From contig NZ_CP080627.1 in NCBI RefSeq assembly GCF_025917315.1, positions 186,001 through 250,000 of the forward strand: DNA of 64,000 nt, in the 5' to 3' direction. Both the position numbers and the translations under genes were made by a program. Positions 35,921 through 44,865 of this stretch are shown here, piece by piece. Numbering within the stretch: the first letter of the stretch is position 1; each line of letters starts with the position of its first letter. Source of the stretch: Halomonas qaidamensis. GTDB lineage: Bacteria > Pseudomonadota > Gammaproteobacteria > Pseudomonadales > Halomonadaceae. The notes below the pieces were generated by a model. The model worked only from the letters and a program-made list of their open reading frames with translations. It was not told where the DNA came from and did no database searches.

Positions 35921-36454
35921 ATGTCGTTTCAAGGCGAACAACATCCCGGTGTCGCATCCGCTGCGCCGCAAACCCAAGGGTTTCGCTTAAATCATACGAT
36001 GCTGCGGGTAAAAGATCCCGAACGCGCGCTAGCGTTTTACTCCACGGTCTTTGGCATGCAGGTTCTACGTCGATTGGATTTTGAAGAGATGCAGTTTTCG
36101 CTCTACTTTCTAGCCAATATGGAAGACAGCGATAATGTACCGGAAGACCTTCAAGCCCGTACTGCCTGGACCTTCAGTCAGAAAGGCTTGTTAGAGTTAA
36201 CGCATAACTGGGGCACCGAGGATCAGCAAGATTTTGCCTATCACGACGGTAACGCAGAACCCCAAGGGTTTGGTCATATTTGCTTTAGCGTGCCTGACCT
36301 AGAAGCCGCCCAAGCATGGTTCGACGAGCATCAGGTGACGTTCGTTAAGCGCGCGGATCAGGGCAAGATGAAAGACGTTATTTTTGTCAAAGATGCAGAC
36401 GGCTACTGGATCGAGGTGATTCAGGCAGACCGTATGGCTGATAAGGGCGACTAA
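35921..36454 (+). CDS. gloA: Lactoylglutathione lyase (glyoxalase I)
   Basis: A 177-residue enzyme that isomerises the methylglyoxal-glutathione hemithioacetal to S-lactoylglutathione. The four metal ligands of the family are visible in context: His in LNHTMLRVKDPE, Glu in LLELTHNWG, His in GFGHICFSV and Glu in YWIEVIQ. The length, with an N-terminal extension and a loop after DFEEMQFSLYFL, resembles the longer zinc-dependent type. TAGGAG precedes the ATG. A small membrane protein gene follows by one base. Confidence 0.93.
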   Translation: MSFQGEQHPGVASAAPQTQGFRLNHTMLRVKDPERALAFYSTVFGMQVLRRLDFEEMQFSLYFLANMEDSDNVPEDLQARTAWTFSQKGLLELTHNWGTEDQQDFAYHDGNAEPQGFGHICFSVPDLEAAQAWFDEHQVTFVKRADQGKMKDVIFVKDADGYWIEVIQADRMADKGD

Positions 36455-36455
36455 C

Positions 36456-36821
36456 ATGGCCCACTTGCTGTTTCGGTTGCGCCACGTGACAGATGAAGAG
36501 GCGATGGAAGTACGCCAGCTGCTAGATGAGCAGGGCTTTGATGTGTATGAAACCCAGGCGGGGTTTTTTCGCCTGGGTGTCGATGCCATTTGGCTGCGTA
36601 ACACCGCACAACGCGAGGCTGCCGAAGCAGCGTTGGCAGCGTATCAGGAAAACCGCCAAGCCAACGCACGACGCGCCCATGAAGAAGCCGTTGCTAGTGG
36701 CAATGCCCCTACGTTATGGCGGCGCTTTCTCGCCCACCCCGTGCAAGTCTTATTGGTGATGGTTGCCGTGATACTGATTGCGTTATTGACGCTGCTACCG
36801 TTTATTGGCTTAGTAAATTAG
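36456..36821 (+). CDS. Small membrane protein (DUF6164-like)
   Basis: A 121-residue protein with an N-terminal soluble domain (MAHLLFRLRHVTDEEAMEVR...) reminiscent of DUF2007-type signal-transducing folds. A basic middle is followed by one C-terminal membrane helix (VLLVMVAVILIALLTLLPF). It is separated from gloA by a single base, so the two are probably co-transcribed. Its last 20 bases overlap the convergent cupin gene. Confidence 0.7.
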   Translation: MAHLLFRLRHVTDEEAMEVRQLLDEQGFDVYETQAGFFRLGVDAIWLRNTAQREAAEAALAAYQENRQANARRAHEEAVASGNAPTLWRRFLAHPVQVLLVMVAVILIALLTLLPFIGLVN

Positions 36822-37497
36822 CGGCGGCTAAATGGCCGCGCTTTAAATAAAGCTGCACACCTTCGCTACCTGCTTGCAACTGAGGTGCCGCACCCACTGG
36901 GAAGCGACACCAACTGCCAGTTGCGTACTCCTGCCCATCACTAAGAACAGCACCTTCCAACACAAATAGCTCTAAACCGCCGCTAAGCGTTGGATAAGAC
37001 ACCGCTGTATCGGCCTCCCAGCGTTCTAGGCTGACTCGTTCAGGACCGTACTGTTCTGAGCTATAGGTGTGTAGCATTTTATAAGTAATGCCAGGCCGCC
37101 GGTCGGGTTGCCAGGGAAGGCGATGGGCAGGCACGGCCAGCTGAAGAAGGTCATCTTCATCAAACTGGTGTAGCTTAACCAGAATAAGTGCGCCTTCTTC
37201 GCCTATTTGCGGGGTATGACCAGTGCCAATCGGGTTGCGTAAGTAGCTGCCTGCCGGATAGCGGCCATGCTCATCGGCAAAGACACCTTCCAGCACCAAA
37301 ATTTCTTCACCACCGCCGTGAGTATGACGGCTGAACTGGCTGTTCGGCGCGTAGCGCACCAGGCTAGTAGCTCTGGCGACTTCGTCGCCAATGCGGTCCA
37401 GCATCATGCGCTCTACACCAGCACTGGGGGAGTCCACCCAACGATACTGATCCGGTGTGACACAGGCAAAGTGGCTAAAATCGGCGTTCAGTCGCAT
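36802..37497 (-). CDS. Cupin-domain protein, ChrR-like anti-sigma cupin family
   Basis: A 231-residue protein with two cupin-like halves. The first contains SRHTHGGGEEILVLEG, a canonical metal-binding cupin motif; the second contains GLELFVLEGAVLSDG, lacking the histidines. It resembles the cupin portion of ChrR-type sensors but has no zinc-finger anti-sigma domain, so it is more likely a small-molecule-binding or enzymatic cupin. No partner sigma gene is nearby. Confidence 0.7.
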   Translation of the reverse strand: MRLNADFSHFACVTPDQYRWVDSPSAGVERMMLDRIGDEVARATSLVRYAPNSQFSRHTHGGGEEILVLEGVFADEHGRYPAGSYLRNPIGTGHTPQIGEEGALILVKLHQFDEDDLLQLAVPAHRLPWQPDRRPGITYKMLHTYSSEQYGPERVSLERWEADTAVSYPTLSGGLELFVLEGAVLSDGQEYATGSWCRFPVGAAPQLQAGSEGVQLYLKRGHLAAANLLSQ

Positions 37498-37590
37498 GGT
37501 GTTGGCTCTTTACAGGGGTGAAAATTTGCAGAGGTGAAAATTCGCAGCAGTAGTGCAAGTCTCCCCATCCCCAGGGCAAAATGCAACGCA

Positions 37591-37617
37591 AAAAAATACC
37601 GTCTGCTTGACGGTATT
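37591..37617 (-). terminator. Terminator downstream of znuA
   Basis: Read on the minus strand, AATACCGTC pairs with GACGGTATT and runs into TTTTTT, 20 bases after the znuA stop. Confidence 0.93.
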
Positions 37618-37636
37618 CAAATGTTTACATTTTATC

Positions 37637-38719
<1,083 letters not shown>

Positions 38720-38746
38720 ACAACGCTCCTTCAAAAAGATAAAAAG

Positions 38747-39637
38747 TTATGACGACTGTTCAAGCGCTAGCGGCGTTGTCTTACGCCGCAGCTTCGCGGC
38801 TAAGCTGTGATAGCGGCCGAACAGTGCCGACAGTAGATAGCCCAACCCCGCCAGCAAAATAATGCTTGGCCCAGAGGGGGTATCAAGGTGGAACGAAATC
38901 AATAAGCCACCGGTACTAGCGATCATGGCTAAGACCACGGCAATGCCGATTAAGCCTTCCAGCCGTTTACTCCAAAACCGTGCTGCTGTAGCAGGCAGCA
39001 TCATTAAGCCCACCGCCATTAACGTGCCCAATGTTTGGAACCCCGCAGTTAAATTCAGCACCAATAGTCCTAAAAAAACACTATGTACCCAGCCACTGCG
39101 GCGGCTTTGCCCGCGTAAAAACAGGGGGTCTAAACACTCCACGACCAACGCCCGGAAAATAATCGCCAGAATAATCACAATCAACGTGCTGATAGAGGCA
39201 ATGAGCAGTAGCGCTGTGGAGTTAATCGCCAAAATTGAGCCGAACAGCACATGGGTTAAATCCACACTGCTGCCACCCATAGAAATAAGTAATACACCGG
39301 CCGCTAGCGAAATAATAAAAAAGCTCGCCATCGCCGCATCTTCCCGCTGGCCGCCCATTTTCGACACAGCTCCAGCAAGTAAGGCCACCATCACGCCGAA
39401 CAGAACACCGCCGACGCTCATCACCGGCAGAGAGAACCCTGCGAGCAAAAACCCCAGTGCCACACCAGGCAAAATAGCGTGCGCCATGGCATCGCCAATC
39501 AAGCTCATGCCCCGTAGCACTAAAAATACGCCCAACGGAGGGGCAGCAAGCGACAGGGCTAAGCCACCAACGACAGCACGACGCATAAAGCCATAATCGA
39601 AAGGTGCCACAAACCATGCATCAAGCAGTGCCAGCAT
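38747..39637 (-). CDS. znuB: Zinc ABC transporter permease ZnuB
   Basis: A 296-residue permease of the ABC-3 metal family, with about eight membrane segments and the conserved DAMAHAILPGVALGFLL motif that meets the ATPase. The ATG at 39637 follows GGGAGG and overlaps the end of znuC by 17 bases; the longer ORF to 39727 has no such site. Confidence 0.93.
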   Translation of the reverse strand: MLALLDAWFVAPFDYGFMRRAVVGGLALSLAAPPLGVFLVLRGMSLIGDAMAHAILPGVALGFLLAGFSLPVMSVGGVLFGVMVALLAGAVSKMGGQREDAAMASFFIISLAAGVLLISMGGSSVDLTHVLFGSILAINSTALLLIASISTLIVIILAIIFRALVVECLDPLFLRGQSRRSGWVHSVFLGLLVLNLTAGFQTLGTLMAVGLMMLPATAARFWSKRLEGLIGIAVVLAMIASTGGLLISFHLDTPSGPSIILLAGLGYLLSALFGRYHSLAAKLRRKTTPLALEQSS

Positions 39638-40355
39638 GACGACCTCCCAAAGCAAACGGCACCACCTGTGCTGGTGCATGTTGGTGGTTAAGCGCGCTAG
39701 GCGCGACCCAGCGCCCATGCCCACCACTTAACATCAACACTTCATCGGCTAGGCGGCTTAGGTGATCCATATCGTGCAGGACAACAATGATAGTTACGCC
39801 TTCATCGGCCATTTGACGCAAGCTGCGAATTAAAATATCCACCGTATCGCTATCCACATTGGCAAACGGCTCATCCAGTAACAAAAGCTCCGCTTCCTGC
39901 ATCAACGTACGGCCAATCAGTGCCCGCTGGCGCTGACCACCAGAAAGCTCACCCAAAGGGCGGTGAGCCAAATGCGAAATACCCAAGCGCGCCATGATGT
40001 CGCGGCCCTTGCGATAATGCGCTGCGCAGTAGCCTTTTAACGCCCCATGGCTTGGCCAGCTGCCGGTCATTACCAACTCTTCAACGCTCATCGGAAAAGT
40101 CAGGTCTAACGCCAACTGCTGGGGCAACCACGCACGGCGTGCTTTATCGACCGTGCAGACTACTTCACCACTAATAGGACGTAGCTCACCCATAATCGCC
40201 TGGATCAACGTACTTTTACCCGCACCATTCGCGCCAATCAGCGCCGTAATAGCACCGGGCTTTATATCGCCATCAACATGCTCAAGAACCGTGCGTCCGC
40301 CTTGGGCAAGGTGCAAATCATGCAACTGCAAGCGTGAAAGTGAACGTTCACTCAT
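39621..40355 (-). CDS. znuC: Zinc ABC transporter ATP-binding protein ZnuC
   Basis: A 244-residue ABC ATPase with Walker A GANGAGKST, signature LSGGQRQR and Walker B LLLLDEP followed by the switch histidine in VVLHDMDH. The start at 40355 overlaps the stop of the upstream 49-codon ORF as ATGA and gives the family N-terminus; an ORF extension to 40463 is in another frame from that small gene and looks spurious. Confidence 0.94.
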   Translation of the reverse strand: MSERSLSRLQLHDLHLAQGGRTVLEHVDGDIKPGAITALIGANGAGKSTLIQAIMGELRPISGEVVCTVDKARRAWLPQQLALDLTFPMSVEELVMTGSWPSHGALKGYCAAHYRKGRDIMARLGISHLAHRPLGELSGGQRQRALIGRTLMQEAELLLLDEPFANVDSDTVDILIRSLRQMADEGVTIIVVLHDMDHLSRLADEVLMLSGGHGRWVAPSALNHQHAPAQVVPFALGGRHAGTA

Positions 40356-40501
40356 AGCGGCCACCCGCTGGCCCACACCACTAAACCCCACAACCCCAGC
40401 AGCGGGAGTGCCACTAAACCCAACCGCTTCGCGGCAGATAACGACATCAACGAAAAATGACAAGGACCTTCCTTGTTATGGCGATGCATATGCTCACTCA
40501 T
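40352..40501 (-). CDS. 49-residue membrane protein heading the zinc uptake operon (undescribed)
   Basis: A small ORF on the minus strand with GAGG ahead of its ATG at a good distance. The N-terminus is rich in possible metal ligands (His4, His6, His8, Cys14, His15). One membrane helix follows (roughly residues 30-46, LGLVALPLLGLWGLVVW). Its TGA overlaps the znuC ATG by four bases, indicating translational coupling, and a Zur-type box lies 28 bases before it. I do not recognise a family. A role as a zinc transport accessory subunit or metal-sensing peptide is inference. Confidence 0.7.
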   Translation of the reverse strand: MSEHMHRHNKEGPCHFSLMSLSAAKRLGLVALPLLGLWGLVVWASGWPL

Positions 40502-40528
40502 TGAGTGTCCTCGCTAACCAATAAATAA

Positions 40529-40541
40529 GTTATAACATAAC
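40529..40541 (-). promoter_or_regulatory. Zur-type operator of the zinc uptake operon
   Basis: GTTATAACATAAC is a perfect 5-3-5 palindrome and matches the core of the gammaproteobacterial Zur consensus (GTTATANTATAAC) at all but the spacer. It lies just upstream of the small ORF-znuC-znuB genes and overlaps a plausible -10 box. Zinc-loaded Zur would repress there. Confidence 0.8.
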
Positions 40542-40695
40542 AATTGGTGAAACCAAAAAAGAGGCCAATATTTTACGCGCTCCTGGTGTGCTGACAATCC
40601 TGCTGCACTGACAATGTTAAATCGACTGGCAGTACCCCGTGCGTTAATCAACGTGTCTCTTACTATCACTATGGCATACGGCGATCACGTCGCGG

Positions 40696-41376
40696 CTAAT
40701 AGCGCCACGTAGCACCAATTTGCTGTGGGGAGATCAATAATGCGTATTCGCCATCCAGCGTGACAGGGCCAACCGAGAGGCGAGCAGGCTGAAAACGGTT
40801 AATTGCACTGGAGGCTTGGTTAGGCTGCGTCCAAATCTGCAGCTCATTGATCAGCATACCGGTGGCAAAGTTCACCGTGCCATCGCGTTCACGGCCATCG
40901 GCGGCAATGACCGCGCCCGCCACGCTATTCACCAACAGTGAACTAAGGCGCGCCTCAAACCCACGGCGTTCACGCTCCGCCTGGGCAAGCTGTAACCCCA
41001 GCGCCTGCACGCCGCTCAGCTCGCCACGCGCTTTCAAACGCTCGTACTCAATCAATGCCGCCTGATGTGGCTGCCGATCCGTGAGCATTCCACCCAAGGC
41101 TAAAGCCGACTTCACCACCCCAACCCGCGCATCAAAGCGGTCATTGCGGCTACTCGCCTCGCTCGACTGGTAAGCATCAATGGCAAGGCTCGTCGCATAA
41201 ATTCCCGTCCACCCCGCATCCCACCACGCCGCATGGTGTGCCCCGTTTTCGAACACCTCATCATAAACAGACCAATCAGCAGGCGTAGAGGCCTGAGCCT
41301 GAACCTGTGTTGACAAGGCAAGCAGCGCCAGAGCGAAAGCCACCAGCGCAAAGCGTGAAACACGAAGACACCGCAT
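40696..41376 (-). CDS. Hypothetical exported protein
   Basis: A 226-residue protein with a clear Sec signal peptide (residues 1-28, cleavage after VQA). It has no recognised domain and no lipobox. Two Trp-rich stretches (AAWWDAGWTGIY and the end of the protein) and a beta-rich C-terminus suggest a periplasmic or outer-membrane-associated protein. It stands alone between the zinc locus and the defence island. Function unknown. Confidence 0.7.
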   Translation of the reverse strand: MRCLRVSRFALVAFALALLALSTQVQAQASTPADWSVYDEVFENGAHHAAWWDAGWTGIYATSLAIDAYQSSEASSRNDRFDARVGVVKSALALGGMLTDRQPHQAALIEYERLKARGELSGVQALGLQLAQAERERRGFEARLSSLLVNSVAGAVIAADGRERDGTVNFATGMLINELQIWTQPNQASSAINRFQPARLSVGPVTLDGEYALLISPQQIGATWRY

Positions 41377-41853
41377 GAGAAAGCACCTAATCGTAGGAGG
41401 AACAGCGCTAAGCGTAGCACGCCGTTAGTGAGGGTTAGCGTCGAATCGACGTGACCTAAGTATGACGAAGATCAATGGCGAGAATGATGAAAGAATGGTT
41501 AGATGGAGCGATGGACAGCGCTGCCGAGAGTTCCTAATGAATCAGTTCCGCTCATATCCCTGCACTTTTTACGCTTTACATCAAAATGCGGTGAGGAGTA
41601 AAACAGGCCATCTTCGAATACATCGAAGTGTTTTATGTTGGGTGTTACTGCGCTCTAGCAATGACTAAATGAGACCAGCGGACTACGTTTCAGAGTTAAA
41701 AGCACCTGTTCGAAAAGATGTCTAGACAGTTTGTTGGCAGATGAGTGTTGTGAACGCCTAGCTCTCTAGTGGTCTGTCGCTAGCTCATGCCTACACCATA
41801 ATGCTGATAAACCAAGGGGCTGAGGTGGCTATCGGTATCTCATGATCTGCTTC

Positions 41854-41914
41854 ACTTTGCCTGGTGAACTGGGGAGGGCCGGCGCGGCCCCAGCTTTACC
41901 ATGTGATGCAAAGT
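41854..41914. repeat. Long imperfect inverted repeat upstream of Zorya
   Basis: ACTTTGC (41854-41860), GGT (41863-41865) and CTGGGG (41869-41874) are mirrored by CCCCAG (41888-41893), ACC (41898-41900) and GCAAAGT (41908-41914). An A-run, not a T-run, follows, so it is not a simple terminator for the + strand. It may be a REP/MITE-like element or the end of an inserted segment. Confidence 0.5.
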
Positions 41915-41994
41915 AAAAAACGCGTCAGAACCCAGGTTTTGGTGTAGGCCTGTGCCAGGTACTGAAACGTGAGCTTCTTGCTTGTTATTGAAAA

Positions 41995-42009
41995 CTATCA
42001 CAGTGATAG
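41995..42009 (+). promoter_or_regulatory. Perfect palindrome before zorA (candidate operator)
   Basis: CTATCAC-A-GTGATAG is a perfect 7-1-7 inverted repeat 50 bases before zorA, just downstream of a possible -35 (TTGTTA at 41982-41987). Its size and position are typical of a repressor site. No regulator gene is next to the operon, so the binding protein would be encoded elsewhere. Confidence 0.5.
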
Positions 42010-42058
42010 CTAGCTAATTTCAGAAGCTAGGCAATTTTTTAGGGGCTAGAAAATTATT

Positions 42059-44107
42059 ATGGGAATAAACGAACAGCAACTTGATATATCTGGCCTATTG
42101 CCCAATTTTTTTTCATTTCCCAGCTTTGAAACTGCATCTGATTTGAGCGCGATTTTCGTCGTTGCTCTGATAACGCTATTTTTCATTTTTTTGCTTATTG
42201 CTGTTGTTCACTCATGGAAAGCCAATCGTCGAATTAAGTGGCTGAACAACGTCCTAAGCCAGGAAAACGAGGATACAGTATTCAATAGCCGAAGTGATTT
42301 GAGGAATAAGGCTTTAAAACGAAACGGTACAGAGGCTCACCTTTGGTGTGAGTTTGATGAGACCTTGATAGAGGTAAAAGAAGGTGAGCAGCATAAATTA
42401 TTCAATGTTTACGATGCTGATTATTTCTTTAATGCTGCAAGCTTGGCTCCAGGCATCACCGAAAGCCGCTTGATAGCAGCCGTTCCTGGCTTTTTAACCG
42501 CCATTGGTGTGATAGGAACGTTTGTTGGGCTGCAATTAGGTTTATCTCAACTCAATATTGGCAATGATGTTGCTGTTGATGAAATGAAGGATGGCTTAGC
42601 TTACGTCATCAGTGGCGCTAAATTTGCTTTTATGACTTCCGTTTGGGGGGTGCTGCTTAGCGTGCTTTTCAATTTTATTGAGAAGTGTCTTGAAAACGGA
42701 GTGCGTAAGCAGATCAGAGAACTTCAGGTCACAATTGATAAAATTTTCCCACGACTGACCGCTGAGATGCAGCTGAAGCGTATTGCTGATGATGGTGGCG
42801 AATCGCGGGAAGCCTTACAGGGTTTAGCGGAAAAAATTGGCGATAAAATGCAGGAATCCCTGCTGGAAGCAACCGCTGGTATTCAACAAGGTCTTGAGCA
42901 AAGCCTACAAAATGTGATGGGGCCAGCGATGGATAGGCTGGTTAACGATGCATCTGATGGTAGTCAGCGGGCCATGGAGCAGTTAATTGAAACTTTTATG
43001 GATAAATTTGGACAGCAGGGGGCTGAGCAAAGAAATTCTATGGATCAGGCTTCCAAAGGTGTTAGTGATGCTGTTGATTCCATGAATCAAGCGCTGAATG
43101 GCTTTATCAGTAATTTGAATCAAAACCAGCAAGCGGCATCTGAACGTGAGCAAGGGCTGATGCGTCATATTGCGGAGCAAATTGATAGCATGGCTGATCA
43201 TAACCGCTATCAGCAGCAGGAGTTTTTAGCTTCAACCCACGCTCAAGTTAAAGCTGTTCGGGATGTGTTGAACCAACACCAAACAGCTGCTGGCCAAAGA
43301 GAACAGGAGTTAGTAGAGCATATTTCTAGTCAGGTAGATAAGCTGGTTTCTCATACACAACAGCAGGCTGAAAATATAACGCGTGTTACCGGTGATCAAC
43401 TTGGCAATATGAGTGAGCTTTTTCAAAAAGTTCAAGAGAAGCAATCAGAGCGAGAAAGAGCACTTGGGCTTCAGTTTGAGAGCACTATTGCTGAGATCAA
43501 AACAACAATGCAAAAACAGATCGAAGCTACTCAAAATCTATTATCAGACAGCAGGCAGCTGCAAGAAGATATGGCTAATAACAGCCAGAGTCTTCAAAGG
43601 CTCGCATCCAGCATTCATGAGGGTGCGACTGAGTTAGCGCGATCAACGACCCAATTGAAAGAGTATGGTGCGACGCTACAACAGGCTTCAACCAAGCTAA
43701 GTACTTCAATTTTTTCAGCATCTGAGTCGACAGAATATCTGGCCAGTGAAAACCATAAAGCCGCTGAGTCTGTTCGTATGGTTCGGGATCAAATACAGAG
43801 TGCCATCACAGCAATGGAGCGAACGGTTGGTAATTTGGATCAGATGGTTCAATTGGCAGATGGGTCGTTCAAAGCACTAGAGCAACACCAGAATAATTAC
43901 TTAGCAGCTCTAAAAAAGAATATTGGAGAGCTAGCTGAGCAAGGTACAAGATTATTAAGTGATTATGCCGAACAAGCTAATGGACAAACGAGAGATCATC
44001 TTAAAATCTGGGCTCAAAGTGCCAATGACTATGCTGCTCAAATGAACAATGCTGCAAATGCACTATCCAGCGTTGTGGATGAGATTGAGACTAAGGTAGG
44101 AAACTGA
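42059..44107 (+). CDS. zorA: Type I Zorya protein ZorA (MotA/TolQ/ExbB-like stator subunit)
   Basis: A 682-residue membrane protein. It has helices near residues 25-55 (IFVVALITLFFIFLLIAVV), 140-165 (FLTAIGVIGTFVGLQLGL, the MotA/ExbB-type core) and 185-212. A cytoplasmic tail of over 450 residues follows, mostly predicted helical and coiled coil. This is the architecture published for ZorA, which forms a proton-driven 5:2 stator with ZorB whose long intracellular tail relays phage-sensing to ZorC/ZorD. The stop overlaps the zorB start by one base. Codons are AT-richer than in flanking genes. Confidence 0.92.
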   Translation: MGINEQQLDISGLLPNFFSFPSFETASDLSAIFVVALITLFFIFLLIAVVHSWKANRRIKWLNNVLSQENEDTVFNSRSDLRNKALKRNGTEAHLWCEFDETLIEVKEGEQHKLFNVYDADYFFNAASLAPGITESRLIAAVPGFLTAIGVIGTFVGLQLGLSQLNIGNDVAVDEMKDGLAYVISGAKFAFMTSVWGVLLSVLFNFIEKCLENGVRKQIRELQVTIDKIFPRLTAEMQLKRIADDGGESREALQGLAEKIGDKMQESLLEATAGIQQGLEQSLQNVMGPAMDRLVNDASDGSQRAMEQLIETFMDKFGQQGAEQRNSMDQASKGVSDAVDSMNQALNGFISNLNQNQQAASEREQGLMRHIAEQIDSMADHNRYQQQEFLASTHAQVKAVRDVLNQHQTAAGQREQELVEHISSQVDKLVSHTQQQAENITRVTGDQLGNMSELFQKVQEKQSERERALGLQFESTIAEIKTTMQKQIEATQNLLSDSRQLQEDMANNSQSLQRLASSIHEGATELARSTTQLKEYGATLQQASTKLSTSIFSASESTEYLASENHKAAESVRMVRDQIQSAITAMERTVGNLDQMVQLADGSFKALEQHQNNYLAALKKNIGELAEQGTRLLSDYAEQANGQTRDHLKIWAQSANDYAAQMNNAANALSSVVDEIETKVGN

Positions 44108-44865
44108 TGAGGGCTTTTTCTCGTTCTAGATCTCGTAATGTCGATGAAGAAAACCCTTATTGGATATCCTTCTCTGACTTGATGTCAGCGCTTCTTGTTG
44201 TTTTTATCTTGGCAGCAGTCGCTTTAATTATAGAGCTAACCCAGAAGCAGGAGCAGTTTAACCAGGATATTCAGACGTTAAGAAATGCTGAACAAGCACG
44301 ACGAGATATTTTGCATGAGATTAGGGATGAACTTGCCAAACAAAATGTAACGGTCTTTATTGCTGATAATGATACAGTTCTTCGTATTCCAGAAAGTACT
44401 TTGTCATTCGATTCCAATATGGACGAGATCCCTAACGATCCAGAGGTGGTTAATGCCGTTAGATTGATTGGGGAAGTGCTGCATGAAGCAATTCATCAAC
44501 CATTCAATATGTCTGATCAACAGCTCAAGCGGTTTGAGTATCTTGATACGGTATTTATTGAAGGACATACGGATAGCCTTTCTAGTAATCGCGATAAGGG
44601 TAATTGGGGGCTTTCAACCTTTCGAGCCATTAGCTTGTGGGAGTTCTGGAATGAGTCTTTAGATGTGTACCCATCCTTAGGTGATTTGAAGAATGGTTAT
44701 GACAGTACTCTTTTCTCTGTCAGTGGCTACGCTGCTACTCGGCGAGTAAATAAAGAAGAAGTAACAAGTGCAGATAGGCGATCTAATCGAAGAATAGATA
44801 TTCGCTTTACTGTGAAGCGGCCTGAGTTAGCTGATTTTGAAGAAGTCTCTAGGAGAGCTAATTGA
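44107..44865 (+). CDS. zorB: Type I Zorya protein ZorB (MotB/OmpA-like stator subunit)
   Basis: A 252-residue protein. A short cytosolic segment is followed by one membrane helix (about residues 19-44) starting WISFSDLMSALLVVF; Asp24 corresponds to the ion-carrying aspartate of MotB-type stators. The periplasmic OmpA-like peptidoglycan-binding domain carries FIEGHTDS and the C-terminal SADRRSNRRIDIRF. Thus both ion transport and cell-wall anchoring look intact. It overlaps both neighbours, consistent with a coupled operon. Confidence 0.93.
   Translation: MRAFSRSRSRNVDEENPYWISFSDLMSALLVVFILAAVALIIELTQKQEQFNQDIQTLRNAEQARRDILHEIRDELAKQNVTVFIADNDTVLRIPESTLSFDSNMDEIPNDPEVVNAVRLIGEVLHEAIHQPFNMSDQQLKRFEYLDTVFIEGHTDSLSSNRDKGNWGLSTFRAISLWEFWNESLDVYPSLGDLKNGYDSTLFSVSGYAATRRVNKEEVTSADRRSNRRIDIRFTVKRPELADFEEVSRRAN

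Larger units (their letters stand above)
41377..42058. other. Gene-free boundary region before the Zorya operon
   Basis: A 680-base stretch without a convincing gene; a 68-codon ORF at 41462-41668 lacks a ribosome site and similarity. It contains a long imperfect hairpin at 41854-41914 (see repeat entry) and the palindrome before zorA. Base composition turns AT-richer toward the zorA start, consistent with a transferred-segment boundary. No integrase, tRNA or attachment repeat was seen. Confidence 0.6.

Noticed and set aside
41462..41668. 68-codon ORF before the Zorya operon
   Set aside because: No ribosome site, unusual composition, no family; probably chance.
42059..44107. ZorA read as a methyl-accepting chemotaxis protein because of its coiled-coil tail
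   Set aside because: It lacks the chemoreceptor hairpin tip signature, and the MotA/ExbB core with a following MotB-like gene and the helicase-nuclease gene fit Zorya.
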